Source of the DNA: Flavobacterium sp. ACN6
GTDB taxonomy: Bacteria > Bacteroidota > Bacteroidia > Flavobacteriales > Flavobacteriaceae
DNA length: 64,000 nt
Assembly: GCF_002304005.1 (NCBI RefSeq)
Contig: NZ_MRCQ01000004.1
Coordinates: 303,304-367,303, forward strand
Direction: 5' to 3'
A program made the position numbers and the translations under genes. The notes under the pieces were generated by a model. It was not told the origin of the DNA. It worked only from the letters and a program-made list of their open reading frames with translations, and made no database searches. This document shows positions 43,489 to 53,080 of the stretch, one piece after another (within the stretch, counting starts at the first letter, position 1; the number at the start of each line of letters is the position of its first letter).

Positions 43489-44820
43489 ATGAAAAAGGTG
43501 GGTAACCATAATTCGATCTCAAGAAAATTGCTGTTTGGCTTATCGCTGACGTTAATTTTCTCCCTAACTTCATTTGCTCAAGATGCTGCTGCTCCGGCGG
43601 CGCCTGAAGCTGCGGCTGCTGCTCCGGCTGCAGAAGGCGGTGATCCAGTAAAAGGGAAGGAACTTTTTAATGCAAATTGCGCTGCATGTCACAAATTAGA
43701 TGCTAAATCAACAGGTCCTGCTTTAAGGGGTGTTGCTGCGAAACATGATAAAGCTTGGCTTTACAAGTGGGTGCATAACAGTTCTGACATGATTAAGTCA
43801 GGTGATCCTGTTGCAGTTAAACTTTTTGAGGAAAATAACAAATCTGTTATGACTTCTTTTCCTCAGTTATCTGAAGGTGATATTGATAATATTATTGCAT
43901 ATACTTCTGAAGAAAAACCTGCTCCTGCTGCTGGAACTGTTGCATTGCCAACTGGTGGTGCTCAAGCTGAGGGAAGTGGAATTTCAAATAACATTATATT
44001 AGGGGCTCTTGCTCTTGTAATGGCTATTTTAGTTGTGATGTTGTTCATGGTGAACAAGGTGTTGACTAAGGTTGCTAATAAAAATGGTATTGTAGTCGCT
44101 CCAAAAGAAGCTAGAACTCCAATATGGAAAGCTTTTGTTAGAAATCAATTTTTGGTTTTAGTAACTGCAATCTTTTTGCTTTTGGCAAGTGGTTATTTTG
44201 TATACGGATACCTAATGCAGGTTGGTGTAGATCAAAATTATGAGCCAATTCAGCCAATTCACTATTCTCACAAAATTCACGCAGGTGATAACGAAATCAA
44301 TTGTAAATATTGCCACTCTGCTGCTCGTGTAAGTAAAACAGCTGGTATTCCTTCATTAAACGTTTGTATGAACTGTCATAAAAACATTTCTGAAGTTGCT
44401 GAAACAACTGCTACTCCTGAGTACAGTAAAGCTTTCTATGATGCGCAGATTCAAAAATTATATGATGCTGTTGGATGGGATAAAGCTAAACAAGCTTATA
44501 CTGGAAAAACACAGCCTGTAAAATGGGTTCGTATTCACAATCTTCCTGATTTTGTTTACTTCAATCACTCACAACACGTTTCTGTTGCTGGAATTGAATG
44601 TCAAACTTGTCACGGACCAGTGCAGGAATTTGAAATCATGAAGCAGTACTCTAAATTAACAATGGGATGGTGTGTGGATTGCCACAGAAAAACTGATGTT
44701 AAGATGGAAGGAAACGCTTACTATGATAAAATTCATGCTGAACTTTCTAAAAAATACGGTGTAGAGAAATTAACTGCAGCGCAAATGGGAGGTTTAGAAT
44801 GCGGTAAATGCCACTATTAA
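43489..44820 (+). CDS. actA: alternative complex III multiheme cytochrome c subunit (ActA, fused to a monoheme cytochrome c)
   Basis: The 443-residue protein has a signal peptide (SFAQ near residue 31), an Ala/Pro linker, and a monoheme cytochrome c domain (C64-AACH68). Two membrane helices follow (about 165-187 and 220-243), then a pentaheme part with CKYCH, CMNCH, CQTCH, CVDCH and a last CGKCH at the extreme C-terminus: six CxxCH in all. ActA of Rhodothermus-type complex III is pentaheme, so the N-terminal monoheme domain is an added module. It passes electrons from quinol towards cytochrome oxidase. Confidence 0.92.
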   Translation: MKKVGNHNSISRKLLFGLSLTLIFSLTSFAQDAAAPAAPEAAAAAPAAEGGDPVKGKELFNANCAACHKLDAKSTGPALRGVAAKHDKAWLYKWVHNSSDMIKSGDPVAVKLFEENNKSVMTSFPQLSEGDIDNIIAYTSEEKPAPAAGTVALPTGGAQAEGSGISNNIILGALALVMAILVVMLFMVNKVLTKVANKNGIVVAPKEARTPIWKAFVRNQFLVLVTAIFLLLASGYFVYGYLMQVGVDQNYEPIQPIHYSHKIHAGDNEINCKYCHSAARVSKTAGIPSLNVCMNCHKNISEVAETTATPEYSKAFYDAQIQKLYDAVGWDKAKQAYTGKTQPVKWVRIHNLPDFVYFNHSQHVSVAGIECQTCHGPVQEFEIMKQYSKLTMGWCVDCHRKTDVKMEGNAYYDKIHAELSKKYGVEKLTAAQMGGLECGKCHY

Positions 44821-44852
44821 TCGATTTATTAAGATTTTAATATATATATACA

Positions 44853-47800
44853 ATGTCATCAAACAAAAAATACTGGAAAAGTGTTGAGGAACTAGAAAAT
44901 AGTTCTATTGTTGAGGCGCTTAGAAATAACGAATTTGTTGAAGAAATTCCTACTGATGAGTTTTTGGGTAACGCTGAGGCTTTATCTACATCTGGGACTT
45001 CACGTCGTGACTTTTTAAAGTACGTAGGGTTTAGTACTGCAGCTGTTACATTAGCTGCCTGCGAAGGTCCTGTTCACAAGTCTATCCCTTATGTATTACA
45101 ACCAGAGCAAATCATTCCTGGTGTTGCAGATTATTATGCAACTACAGTTTTTGATGGTTTTGATTTTGCTAATCTTTTGGTTAAAACTCGTGAGGGTCGT
45201 CCAATTAAAATTGAAAACAATACAATTGCTGGAGCTAAATTTGCTGCGAACGCTAGAATTCATGCATCTATTTTAGGATTATATGACAGCGCTCGTTTAA
45301 AAGAACCAAAAGTAGATGGTAAAGATTCTACTTGGTCTGCTGCTGATTTAAGAATTAAATCAAGCTTAGCTGATGCAAAAGCAAAAGGTGGTCAAGTTGT
45401 ATTGTTAACTAATACTTTGGCTAGTCCATCTACAGAAAAATTAATCGCTGAGTTTATTGCTAAGAATCCAAATGCTAAGCATGTTGTTTACGATGCTGTT
45501 TCTTCATCAGAAGCGTTAGATGCTTTTGAAGCTGCTTATGGTGAAAGAGCATTAGTTGATTATGATTTTTCTAAATCATCATTAATCGTATCTGTTGGAG
45601 CTGATTTCTTAGGAGATTGGCAAGGTGGTGGATATGATTCTGGATATGCAAAAGGACGTATTCCGCAAAATGGAAAAATGTCTCGTCATTTCCAGTTTGA
45701 ATCAAATATGACATTATCTGGAGCTGCTGCTGATAAGCGTGTTCCAATGACTACAGCTGTTCAAAAACAAGCTTTAGTTCAAATTTATAATACTATTGCA
45801 GGTGCTTCTGTTCCTGTAGCTTTAGAGGCAAATGTTAAAGTTGAAGTAGTTAAAGCTGCTCAGCAACTTAAAGCTGCTGGTTCAAAAGGGGTTTTAGTAT
45901 CTGGAATTGAAGATAAAAATGCTCAATTATTAGTTTTAGCTATCAATCAAGTATTGGCTAGTGAAGCTTTTACTACTGCGGGAGCTAGACAAATTAGAAA
46001 AGGTTCTAATGCTGTTGTTTCGCAGTTAATTAAAGATTTGAATGCAGGAAGTGTTCATACTTTAATTATGAGTGGTGTTAATCCAGTTTATACATTAGCT
46101 GATTCAGCTGCATTTGTATCTGGATTGAAAAAAGTTAAAGCTTCAGTTGCTTTTTCATTAAAAGAAGATGAAACTGCATCACTTGCTACTGTTGCGGCTC
46201 CGGCTCCTCATTATTTAGAGTCTTGGGGTGACGTTGAGTTAACTAAAGGAACTTATAGTTTAACACAACCTACTATTCGTCCTATCTTTAATACAAAACA
46301 ATTTCAAGATGTTTTATTAACATTAAATGGTACTGCGGGTACTTTTTATGATTATTTAAAAGTAAATTCTGGAGTATTCACTGCGGGATCTTCTTGGAAT
46401 AAAGTATTGCATGATGGTGTTTTTGTTGTTGGTTCTACTGCTTTAGCTGGTGGTTCTATCGATGCTGCAACTGCTGCAAATGCTGTTGCAAGATCTAAAT
46501 CAGCTGGTGACTTTGAGTTAGTATTATATACTAAAACAGGTTTAGGAGATGGACAACATGCAAACAATCCTTGGTTGCAAGAGTTTCCAGATCCAATCAC
46601 AAGAGTTTCTTGGGATAACTATGTTACTGTTTCAAATGCTGATGCTAAGAAAATTGGTTTATCAAATGAAATTGTTGCAAATGGTGGTTTAAATGGTAGT
46701 TATGCTACTATTACTACTGCTGACGGAGTTAAATTGGAGAATGTTCCAGTTATTGTTCAGCCAGGTCAAGCAGTTGGAACTGTTGGTCTAGCTCTTGGTT
46801 ATGGACGTAAAGCAGCTCTAAAAGAAGAAATGCAAGTAGGTTTAAATGCTTACACTTTATATAAAGGATTTAATGGAGTTCAATCTGTTTCTATCGTTAA
46901 AGCTGGAGGAGAGCATGAGTTTGCTTGTGTTCAAGGTCAGAAAACTTTAATGGGTAGAGGAGATATCATAAAAGAAACTACTTTAGAGGTATTTAATAGT
47001 AAAGATGCAGAACATTGGAATGAAAAACCAATGGTATCTTTAGATCACCAAGAAGTGGAAGCTACTACGGTAGATCTTTGGGAATCATTTGATCGTTCAA
47101 CTGGTCACCACTTTAATCTTTCAATCGACTTAAATGCTTGTACTGGATGTGGTGCTTGTGTTATTGCTTGTCACGCTGAGAACAACGTTCCAGTTGTTGG
47201 AAAAGCTGAAGTTAGAAGAAGCCGTGATATGCACTGGTTACGCATTGACAGATATTATTCTTCTGAAAGTACTTTTGAAGGAGATAATGAAAGAAAAGAA
47301 GGAATTGCAGGGTTATCTAGTTCATTATCTACGTTTAATGAAATGGAAAAACCAGGAGATAATCCTCAGGTAGCATTCCAGCCAGTAATGTGTCAACACT
47401 GTAATCACGCACCTTGTGAGACAGTTTGTCCTGTAGCTGCTACATCTCACGGACGCCAAGGTCAAAACCACATGGCTTACAACAGATGTGTTGGTACTCG
47501 TTACTGTGCAAACAACTGTCCTTATAAAGTACGTCGTTTCAACTGGTTCTTATATAACAAGAACAGTGAATTCGATTATCATATGAATGACGATTTAGGT
47601 CGTATGGTATTAAATCCAGACGTAAACGTTCGTTCTCGTGGGGTTATGGAAAAATGTTCTTTCTGTATCCAAAGTACTCAAGCTGTTATTCTTCAGGCAA
47701 AACGTGAAGGTAGAGTGGTAGCAAAAGATGAGTTCAACAATGCTTGTGCTTGTTCTGCTGCTTGTTCTTCTGGAGCTATGGTCTTTGGAGACGTTAATGA

Positions 47801-47912
47801 TAAAGAAAGTGAAGTTGCTAAACTTGCTGAAAGCGAAAGAGCATATCACTTATTAGAGCATGTGGGTACAAAACCAAATGTTTTCTATCATGTAAAAGTT
47901 AGAAATACTTAG
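44853..47912 (+). CDS. actB: alternative complex III molybdopterin-like/iron-sulfur subunit
   Basis: The 1019-residue ActB fuses a molybdopterin-oxidoreductase-like domain to a ferredoxin-type electron-transfer domain. After an N-terminal extension typical of ActB it has an internal twin-Arg signal (R51-R52-DFLKYVGF) ending in a potential lipidation Cys70. Cluster motifs lie near the C-terminus: CTGCGACVIAC (about 763), CQHCNHAPCETVC (848), CVGTRYCANNC (879), CSFC and the CACSAAC region. The Mo domain in this family normally lacks cofactor. Part of act operon. Confidence 0.95.
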   Translation: MSSNKKYWKSVEELENSSIVEALRNNEFVEEIPTDEFLGNAEALSTSGTSRRDFLKYVGFSTAAVTLAACEGPVHKSIPYVLQPEQIIPGVADYYATTVFDGFDFANLLVKTREGRPIKIENNTIAGAKFAANARIHASILGLYDSARLKEPKVDGKDSTWSAADLRIKSSLADAKAKGGQVVLLTNTLASPSTEKLIAEFIAKNPNAKHVVYDAVSSSEALDAFEAAYGERALVDYDFSKSSLIVSVGADFLGDWQGGGYDSGYAKGRIPQNGKMSRHFQFESNMTLSGAAADKRVPMTTAVQKQALVQIYNTIAGASVPVALEANVKVEVVKAAQQLKAAGSKGVLVSGIEDKNAQLLVLAINQVLASEAFTTAGARQIRKGSNAVVSQLIKDLNAGSVHTLIMSGVNPVYTLADSAAFVSGLKKVKASVAFSLKEDETASLATVAAPAPHYLESWGDVELTKGTYSLTQPTIRPIFNTKQFQDVLLTLNGTAGTFYDYLKVNSGVFTAGSSWNKVLHDGVFVVGSTALAGGSIDAATAANAVARSKSAGDFELVLYTKTGLGDGQHANNPWLQEFPDPITRVSWDNYVTVSNADAKKIGLSNEIVANGGLNGSYATITTADGVKLENVPVIVQPGQAVGTVGLALGYGRKAALKEEMQVGLNAYTLYKGFNGVQSVSIVKAGGEHEFACVQGQKTLMGRGDIIKETTLEVFNSKDAEHWNEKPMVSLDHQEVEATTVDLWESFDRSTGHHFNLSIDLNACTGCGACVIACHAENNVPVVGKAEVRRSRDMHWLRIDRYYSSESTFEGDNERKEGIAGLSSSLSTFNEMEKPGDNPQVAFQPVMCQHCNHAPCETVCPVAATSHGRQGQNHMAYNRCVGTRYCANNCPYKVRRFNWFLYNKNSEFDYHMNDDLGRMVLNPDVNVRSRGVMEKCSFCIQSTQAVILQAKREGRVVAKDEFNNACACSAACSSGAMVFGDVNDKESEVAKLAESERAYHLLEHVGTKPNVFYHVKVRNT

Positions 47913-47946
47913 AAAAATTATTAATTAAGAAACAATATAAAGGATT

Positions 47947-49347
47947 ATGTCGTCTCATTACGAAGCACCCATTAGAAAACCTTTAGTTATAGGTGATAAA
48001 TCTTATCACGATGTAACTGTAGATGTAGCAGCGCCTGTAGAAGGACCTGCAAATAAGCAATGGTGGATTGTATTTACAATCGCATTAGTAGCCTTCCTTT
48101 GGGGGTTAGGTTGTATAATTTACACCGTATCTACCGGTATCGGAACATGGGGATTAAATAAAACAGTTGGTTGGGCTTGGGATATCACTAACTTCGTTTG
48201 GTGGGTAGGTATTGGTCACGCCGGAACATTAATTTCTGCGGTATTATTACTTTTCCGTCAACGTTGGAGAATGGCTATTAACCGTTCTGCAGAAGCAATG
48301 ACTATTTTCTCAGTAGTTCAAGCAGGTTTATTTCCAATTATTCACATGGGTCGTCCATGGTTAGCATACTGGGTATTACCTATTCCAAATCAATTTGGAT
48401 CGCTATGGGTAAACTTTAACTCACCATTACTTTGGGACGTATTTGCGATTTCAACTTATCTTTCAGTGTCATTAGTTTTCTGGTGGACTGGTTTATTACC
48501 TGACTTTGCAATGCTTCGTGATAGAGCTATAACTCCATTTAATAAAAGAGTTTATTCTATCTTAAGTTTTGGATGGAGCGGTAGAGCAAAAGACTGGCAG
48601 CGTTTTGAAGAAGTATCTTTAGTATTAGCTGGTTTAGCTACTCCTCTTGTACTTTCTGTACACACGATTGTATCTATGGACTTTGCTACTTCTGTAATCC
48701 CTGGATGGCATACAACAATTTTCCCTCCTTACTTCGTTGCAGGGGCGGTATTCTCAGGATTCGCAATGGTAAATACATTGTTGATCGTTATGAGAAAAGT
48801 TTCTAACCTTGAAGCTTACATCACATTGCAGCATATCGAATTAATGAATATCATTATTATGATTACAGGTTCGATTGTAGGTGTGGCTTACATCACTGAG
48901 TTATTCGTAGCTTGGTATTCAGGAGTAGAGTATGAGCAATATGCATTCTTAAATAGAGCTACTGGACCTTACTGGTGGGCATATTGGTCGATGATGACAT
49001 GTAACGTGTTCTCTCCTCAATTCATGTGGTTTAAAAAATTAAGAACTAGTATCATGTTCTCATTCATTATTTCGATTGTAGTAAACATCGGAATGTGGTT
49101 CGAAAGATTTGTAATTATTGTTACTTCTTTACATAGAGATTACCTTCCATCTTCTTGGACAATGTTCTCACCAACATTTGTTGATATTGGAATTTTCATT
49201 GGAACAATTGGTTTCTTCTTCGTATTGTTTTTATTGTATTCAAGAACTTTCCCTGTAATTGCTCAGGCAGAGGTTAAAACAATTTTGAAAGGAACAGGAG
49301 ATAATTACATTAGAGAAAGAGCAAATAAAGATTCACATCATGAGTAA
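47947..49347 (+). CDS. actC: alternative complex III NrfD-like quinol-binding membrane subunit
   Basis: The 466-residue integral membrane protein has about ten transmembrane helices of the NrfD/PsrC family. It starts with the soluble RKPLVIGDKSYHDVT and has GIGHAGTLISAVLLLF, IIHMGRPWLAYW, HTIVSMDFATSVIPGWHTTI and YNxMFERF-like WFERF segments typical of ActC. It should oxidise quinol and may couple this to proton movement. Its stop overlaps the actD start by 8 nt. Confidence 0.95.
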   Translation: MSSHYEAPIRKPLVIGDKSYHDVTVDVAAPVEGPANKQWWIVFTIALVAFLWGLGCIIYTVSTGIGTWGLNKTVGWAWDITNFVWWVGIGHAGTLISAVLLLFRQRWRMAINRSAEAMTIFSVVQAGLFPIIHMGRPWLAYWVLPIPNQFGSLWVNFNSPLLWDVFAISTYLSVSLVFWWTGLLPDFAMLRDRAITPFNKRVYSILSFGWSGRAKDWQRFEEVSLVLAGLATPLVLSVHTIVSMDFATSVIPGWHTTIFPPYFVAGAVFSGFAMVNTLLIVMRKVSNLEAYITLQHIELMNIIIMITGSIVGVAYITELFVAWYSGVEYEQYAFLNRATGPYWWAYWSMMTCNVFSPQFMWFKKLRTSIMFSFIISIVVNIGMWFERFVIIVTSLHRDYLPSSWTMFSPTFVDIGIFIGTIGFFFVLFLLYSRTFPVIAQAEVKTILKGTGDNYIRERANKDSHHE

Positions 49348-49864
49348 TAAAGTTATATACGCCATTTATAATGACGATGACATTTTGATGGATGCAGTAA
49401 AGAAAACTAGAGCTGCTCATCATCATATTGAAGAGGTTTTTACTCCATTCCCAGTTCACGGATTGGATAAAGCTATGGGACTAGCACCAACAAGATTAGC
49501 AATATGTGCTTTTTTATATGGATGTGTTGGTATTTCTGTTGCAACAACTATGATGAGCTACATCATGATTCATGACTGGCCACAAGATATTGGAGGTAAA
49601 CCAAGTTTTAGTTTTATTCAAAACATGCCTTCTTTCGTGCCGATTATGTTTGAGATGACTGTGTTTTTTGCGGCTCACTTAATGGTTATTACTTTTTATA
49701 TGAGAAGTAGATTATGGCCTTTTAAACAAGCTGAAAATCCGGATGTTAGAACAACAGATGACCACTTTTTAATGGAGGTTGCTGTAAATAATAACGAAGC
49801 AGAATTGGTTTCTTTCTTTGAGGGAACTGGAGCTGTTGAAGTTAAAGTAATAGATAAGAATTAA
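49340..49864 (+). CDS. actD: alternative complex III subunit ActD (DUF3341)
   Basis: The 174-residue protein has the DUF3341 pattern: a short soluble N-terminus (YAIYNDDDILMDAVKKTR..., HHIEEVFTPFPVHGLDKAMG) and two membrane helices (about 52-75 and 98-123). It is a small membrane subunit of complex III of unclear mechanistic role. The 8-nt overlap with actC points to coupled translation. Confidence 0.93.
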   Translation: MSNKVIYAIYNDDDILMDAVKKTRAAHHHIEEVFTPFPVHGLDKAMGLAPTRLAICAFLYGCVGISVATTMMSYIMIHDWPQDIGGKPSFSFIQNMPSFVPIMFEMTVFFAAHLMVITFYMRSRLWPFKQAENPDVRTTDDHFLMEVAVNNNEAELVSFFEGTGAVEVKVIDKN

Positions 49865-49872
49865 TTGTAGCT

Positions 49873-50418
49873 ATGAAAAGGATATATAAAATAACACTCT
49901 TAGTTGGTATAACTATTTTAGTTTCATCTTGCCACAATAATTCGGCACCGAACTATCAATATTTCCCAAATATGTATGAGTCTGTTGCTTATGAGCCATA
50001 TACAGAAGCAAAAATATTTAAGGGAGGAAAAGAAGGACAGCTTCCTGTTGCAGGAACTATTAATAGAGGTTTTGAACCTTATGACTATGAAAATTCAACT
50101 GCTGGTTATGAATTAGCAAAAGCTAATTTAAAATCTCCTTTGGATTCTATTGAAAGAAATTCTGGAAAAGGTAAAGAGCTTTTCGAGATTTACTGTATCA
50201 GCTGCCATGGTGCTACTGGTAATGGTAAAGGTAAATTGGTTGAAAGAGAAAAATTTCTTGGAGTACCTAGCTATAAAGACAGAGAAATCACTGAAGGAAG
50301 TATCTTTCATGTTGAGACTTATGGTTTAAATGCAATGGGTTCACATGCAAATCAATTAAGTGCTCACGAACGTTGGTTAGTTGCTGACTATGTTCTGAAA
50401 CTAAAAAGCCAATTATAA
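49873..50418 (+). CDS. actE: alternative complex III monoheme cytochrome c lipoprotein
   Basis: The 181-residue product has a lipoprotein signal (ITILVSSC, Cys20), an N-terminal region conserved in ActE (NMYESVAYEPY), and a cytochrome c domain with C-I-S-C-H (about 108-112) and the axial Met region (NAMGSHANQLS). It should pass electrons from ActA/B to the oxidase. Because ActA carries an additional monoheme domain, the complex here has seven predicted c-type hemes in the two subunits. Confidence 0.93.
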   Translation: MKRIYKITLLVGITILVSSCHNNSAPNYQYFPNMYESVAYEPYTEAKIFKGGKEGQLPVAGTINRGFEPYDYENSTAGYELAKANLKSPLDSIERNSGKGKELFEIYCISCHGATGNGKGKLVEREKFLGVPSYKDREITEGSIFHVETYGLNAMGSHANQLSAHERWLVADYVLKLKSQL

Positions 50419-50445
50419 TTGTTGAACAAACTGATCGTAATAGAT

Positions 50446-51840
50446 ATGTATACATTTTCAAGTAAATTAAAAACTTTTTCTATCATCTTAATGGCCGTTG
50501 GTATATTAGGAATTGGGTATGGTTTTTTAAGTGCGCCAAAAGATATTCAAGAAGTTGAAAAAATACTAGCTGCAGATGAACATGGTTCCCATGGTGCTGC
50601 ACATGAAGAAAAAGCGGAGGCATCTCATAAAGAAGCGAATCATCATGAAGCTGCTGAAGCATCACATGATTCTCACAAAGGAGCTGCACATGCTGAAGTT
50701 TCTGGTGCTGATGAGCACGAAAAACATTTAGAGCATGTATTGCACCAACTGCAAAATAAGCCTTGGTCAGCATTATATGTTGCTTGTATTTTCTTTTTAC
50801 TGCTTTCAATGGGAGTATTAGCTTTTTATGCTATTCAACAAGTTGCTCAGGCAGGTTGGTCCCCAGTTTTATTTAGAGTTATGCAAGGTATAACAGCTTA
50901 TTTACCAGCTGGTTCAATTATCTTTTTTATAATTTTAATTTTATGTGGATTACATTTTAATCATATTTTCGTATGGTTAGGTGAGGGAGTAACAGATCCT
51001 AAGAATGCCAATTATGATGCTATCATTGCTGGTAAATCAGGATATTTAAACTTTCCTTTCTGGATTGCTAGAGCTTTTATCTTTTTATTAGGATGGAACA
51101 TCTACCGTCATTTTTCTAGAAAAAACTGTTTGGCACAAGATGAGGCAAATGATGATCTTTACTACAAAAAGAATTTCAAAGCTTCTGCTGGATTTTTAGT
51201 ATTCTTTATCGTTTCTGAGTCTATTATGTCTTGGGATTGGATTATGTCTTTTGATCCGCACTGGTTTAGTACTTTATTTGGATGGTATGTTTTTGCTTCT
51301 TTCTTTGTAAGTGGTATTACTACTATTGCTTTAGTAACAATATATTTAAAATCAAAAGGGTATTTAGAATTTGTAAATACAAGTCATATTCACGATTTAG
51401 CAAAATTCATGTTTGGTATTAGTGTTTTCTGGACTTATTTATGGTTCTCTCAATTCATGTTGATTTGGTATGCTAACATTCCAGAAGAGGTAACTTATTT
51501 CGTAACTAGAATTCAATTGTATAACTTACCTTTCTTTGGAGCGGTTGTTATGAACTTTGTTTTCCCATTATTAATATTAATTAATACTGACTTTAAACGT
51601 CTTAACTGGGTTGTTGTTATGGCTGGTGTTGTAATATTATTAGGTCATTATGTTGATTTCTTTAATATGATTATGCCTGGTACTGTTGGAGACAAATGGT
51701 TTATTGGAGTTCCTGAAATTGCATCTATTCTTTTCTTCTTAGGTTTATTTATATTTGTTGTATTTACTGCATTAACTAAATCTCCTTTGCTTGCAAAAAG
51801 AAATCCTTTCATAGAAGAAAGTAAACATTTTCATTATTAA
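50446..51840 (+). CDS. actF: alternative complex III membrane subunit ActF
   Basis: The 464-residue protein starts at ATG 50446; the upstream TTG extension to 50419 is less likely. After one membrane helix (about 10-28) it has an unusually His-rich, charged segment (about 40-105, over a dozen His in HGSHGAAHEEKAEASHKE-like text). About nine further helices follow (HFNHIFVWLGEGV, SWDWIMSFDPHWFSTLFGWY). ActF is NrfD-like and homologous to ActC. The His-rich loop may bind metal, perhaps copper for the adjacent oxidase; that is speculative. Confidence 0.93.
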   Translation: MYTFSSKLKTFSIILMAVGILGIGYGFLSAPKDIQEVEKILAADEHGSHGAAHEEKAEASHKEANHHEAAEASHDSHKGAAHAEVSGADEHEKHLEHVLHQLQNKPWSALYVACIFFLLLSMGVLAFYAIQQVAQAGWSPVLFRVMQGITAYLPAGSIIFFIILILCGLHFNHIFVWLGEGVTDPKNANYDAIIAGKSGYLNFPFWIARAFIFLLGWNIYRHFSRKNCLAQDEANDDLYYKKNFKASAGFLVFFIVSESIMSWDWIMSFDPHWFSTLFGWYVFASFFVSGITTIALVTIYLKSKGYLEFVNTSHIHDLAKFMFGISVFWTYLWFSQFMLIWYANIPEEVTYFVTRIQLYNLPFFGAVVMNFVFPLLILINTDFKRLNWVVVMAGVVILLGHYVDFFNMIMPGTVGDKWFIGVPEIASILFFLGLFIFVVFTALTKSPLLAKRNPFIEESKHFHY

Positions 51841-51859
51841 TATTTAAAGAAGTAAACAG

Positions 51860-53050
51860 ATGACAAGTTTGTTGGTAATTATAGTTTTAGTTTTATTAGC
51901 AGTTGCATTATGGCAATTGACCAAGATATTTGATCTTACTCAAGTAGGAGTATCTTCGGACGATTCTCAAGTTGCATCAGATAATGACAATAACATTCAG
52001 GGGTATATTATGTTTGGCTTTTTAGCTTTCATTTATATATTTACTATTTATGGTTTACTAAAATGGGGTAATTTAGCGCTTCATACTCCTGCATCAGAGC
52101 ATGGACTTTTAGTAGATAATTTAATGAATATTACTTGGGTTTTGATTTTTACTGTTCAAGTAATTACTCAAGGTTTATTGTATTGGTTTTCTTTTAAATA
52201 CAAAGGAAATAAAGATAAAAAAGCATTATTTTTTGCTGATAGTAATAAATTAGAAGCACTTTGGAGTATCATTCCTTCTGTTGTTTTAGCATGTTTAATT
52301 CTTTACGGATTGTATGCTTGGAATAACATTATGTTTGTTGATAAAGATGAAGATGTTGTTGAGATTGAATTATATGCTCAACAGTTTAAATGGACAGCAA
52401 GATATGCTGGTGCTGATAATACTTTAGGAAAAGCAAACGTAAGATTAATTGAAGGTGTAAATACTCTTGGAGTAGACATGTCTGATAAAAACTCTCAAGA
52501 CGATATTGTAGTTTCTGAATTACATATTCCAAAAGGGAAAAAGGTGCATTTTAAAATGCGTTCGCAAGACGTATTGCACTCAGCTTACTTTCCTCATTTT
52601 AGAGCTCAAATGAACTGTGTTCCAGGTATGGTTACTGAATTTGCTTTCGTTCCAACTTATACTACTGCGGAATATAGAGAGTTACCATTTATGATTGAAA
52701 AAGTTGCACACATCAATAAACTTAGAGCTGAAAAAAGCGTTGAGTTAGTTGGAAAAGGTGGTACAGCTTTAGATCCTTACACATTTGATTACTTATTATT
52801 ATGTAATAAAATCTGTGGAGCTTCACACTATAACATGCAAATGAAAGTTGTTGTAGATACTCCAGAAGAATACAAAAAATGGTTAAGCGAGAAAACTACT
52901 TTAGCTCAGGATATTAAAGCAGCAGCAGCTGCTGAGAAACCGGCTGCTGAAGGAACTGCACCAACTGACACTGCTGCAAAAGTAATTGACACTGTTAAAG
53001 CGGTTGTTGATACGGTTAAAGCAGCTGTAGCTAAAGTTGCGATGAAATAA
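51860..53050 (+). CDS. coxB: cytochrome c oxidase subunit II
   Basis: The 396-residue protein has several N-terminal hydrophobic segments (one more than the usual two) and the cupredoxin domain with the CuA site: VLHSAYFPHFR with the first His ligand, then C315-x3-C319-x3-H323-x2-M326 (CNKICGASHYNM). The C-terminal 45 residues are Ala/Pro/Thr-Val low complexity (KVIDTVKAVVDTVK repeats). Subunit II takes electrons from cytochrome c. Subunit III is not encoded next to it here. Confidence 0.95.
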   Translation: MTSLLVIIVLVLLAVALWQLTKIFDLTQVGVSSDDSQVASDNDNNIQGYIMFGFLAFIYIFTIYGLLKWGNLALHTPASEHGLLVDNLMNITWVLIFTVQVITQGLLYWFSFKYKGNKDKKALFFADSNKLEALWSIIPSVVLACLILYGLYAWNNIMFVDKDEDVVEIELYAQQFKWTARYAGADNTLGKANVRLIEGVNTLGVDMSDKNSQDDIVVSELHIPKGKKVHFKMRSQDVLHSAYFPHFRAQMNCVPGMVTEFAFVPTYTTAEYRELPFMIEKVAHINKLRAEKSVELVGKGGTALDPYTFDYLLLCNKICGASHYNMQMKVVVDTPEEYKKWLSEKTTLAQDIKAAAAAEKPAAEGTAPTDTAAKVIDTVKAVVDTVKAAVAKVAMK

Positions 53051-53080
53051 TATTATTAAGAAAATTTAAAGTACACATAT

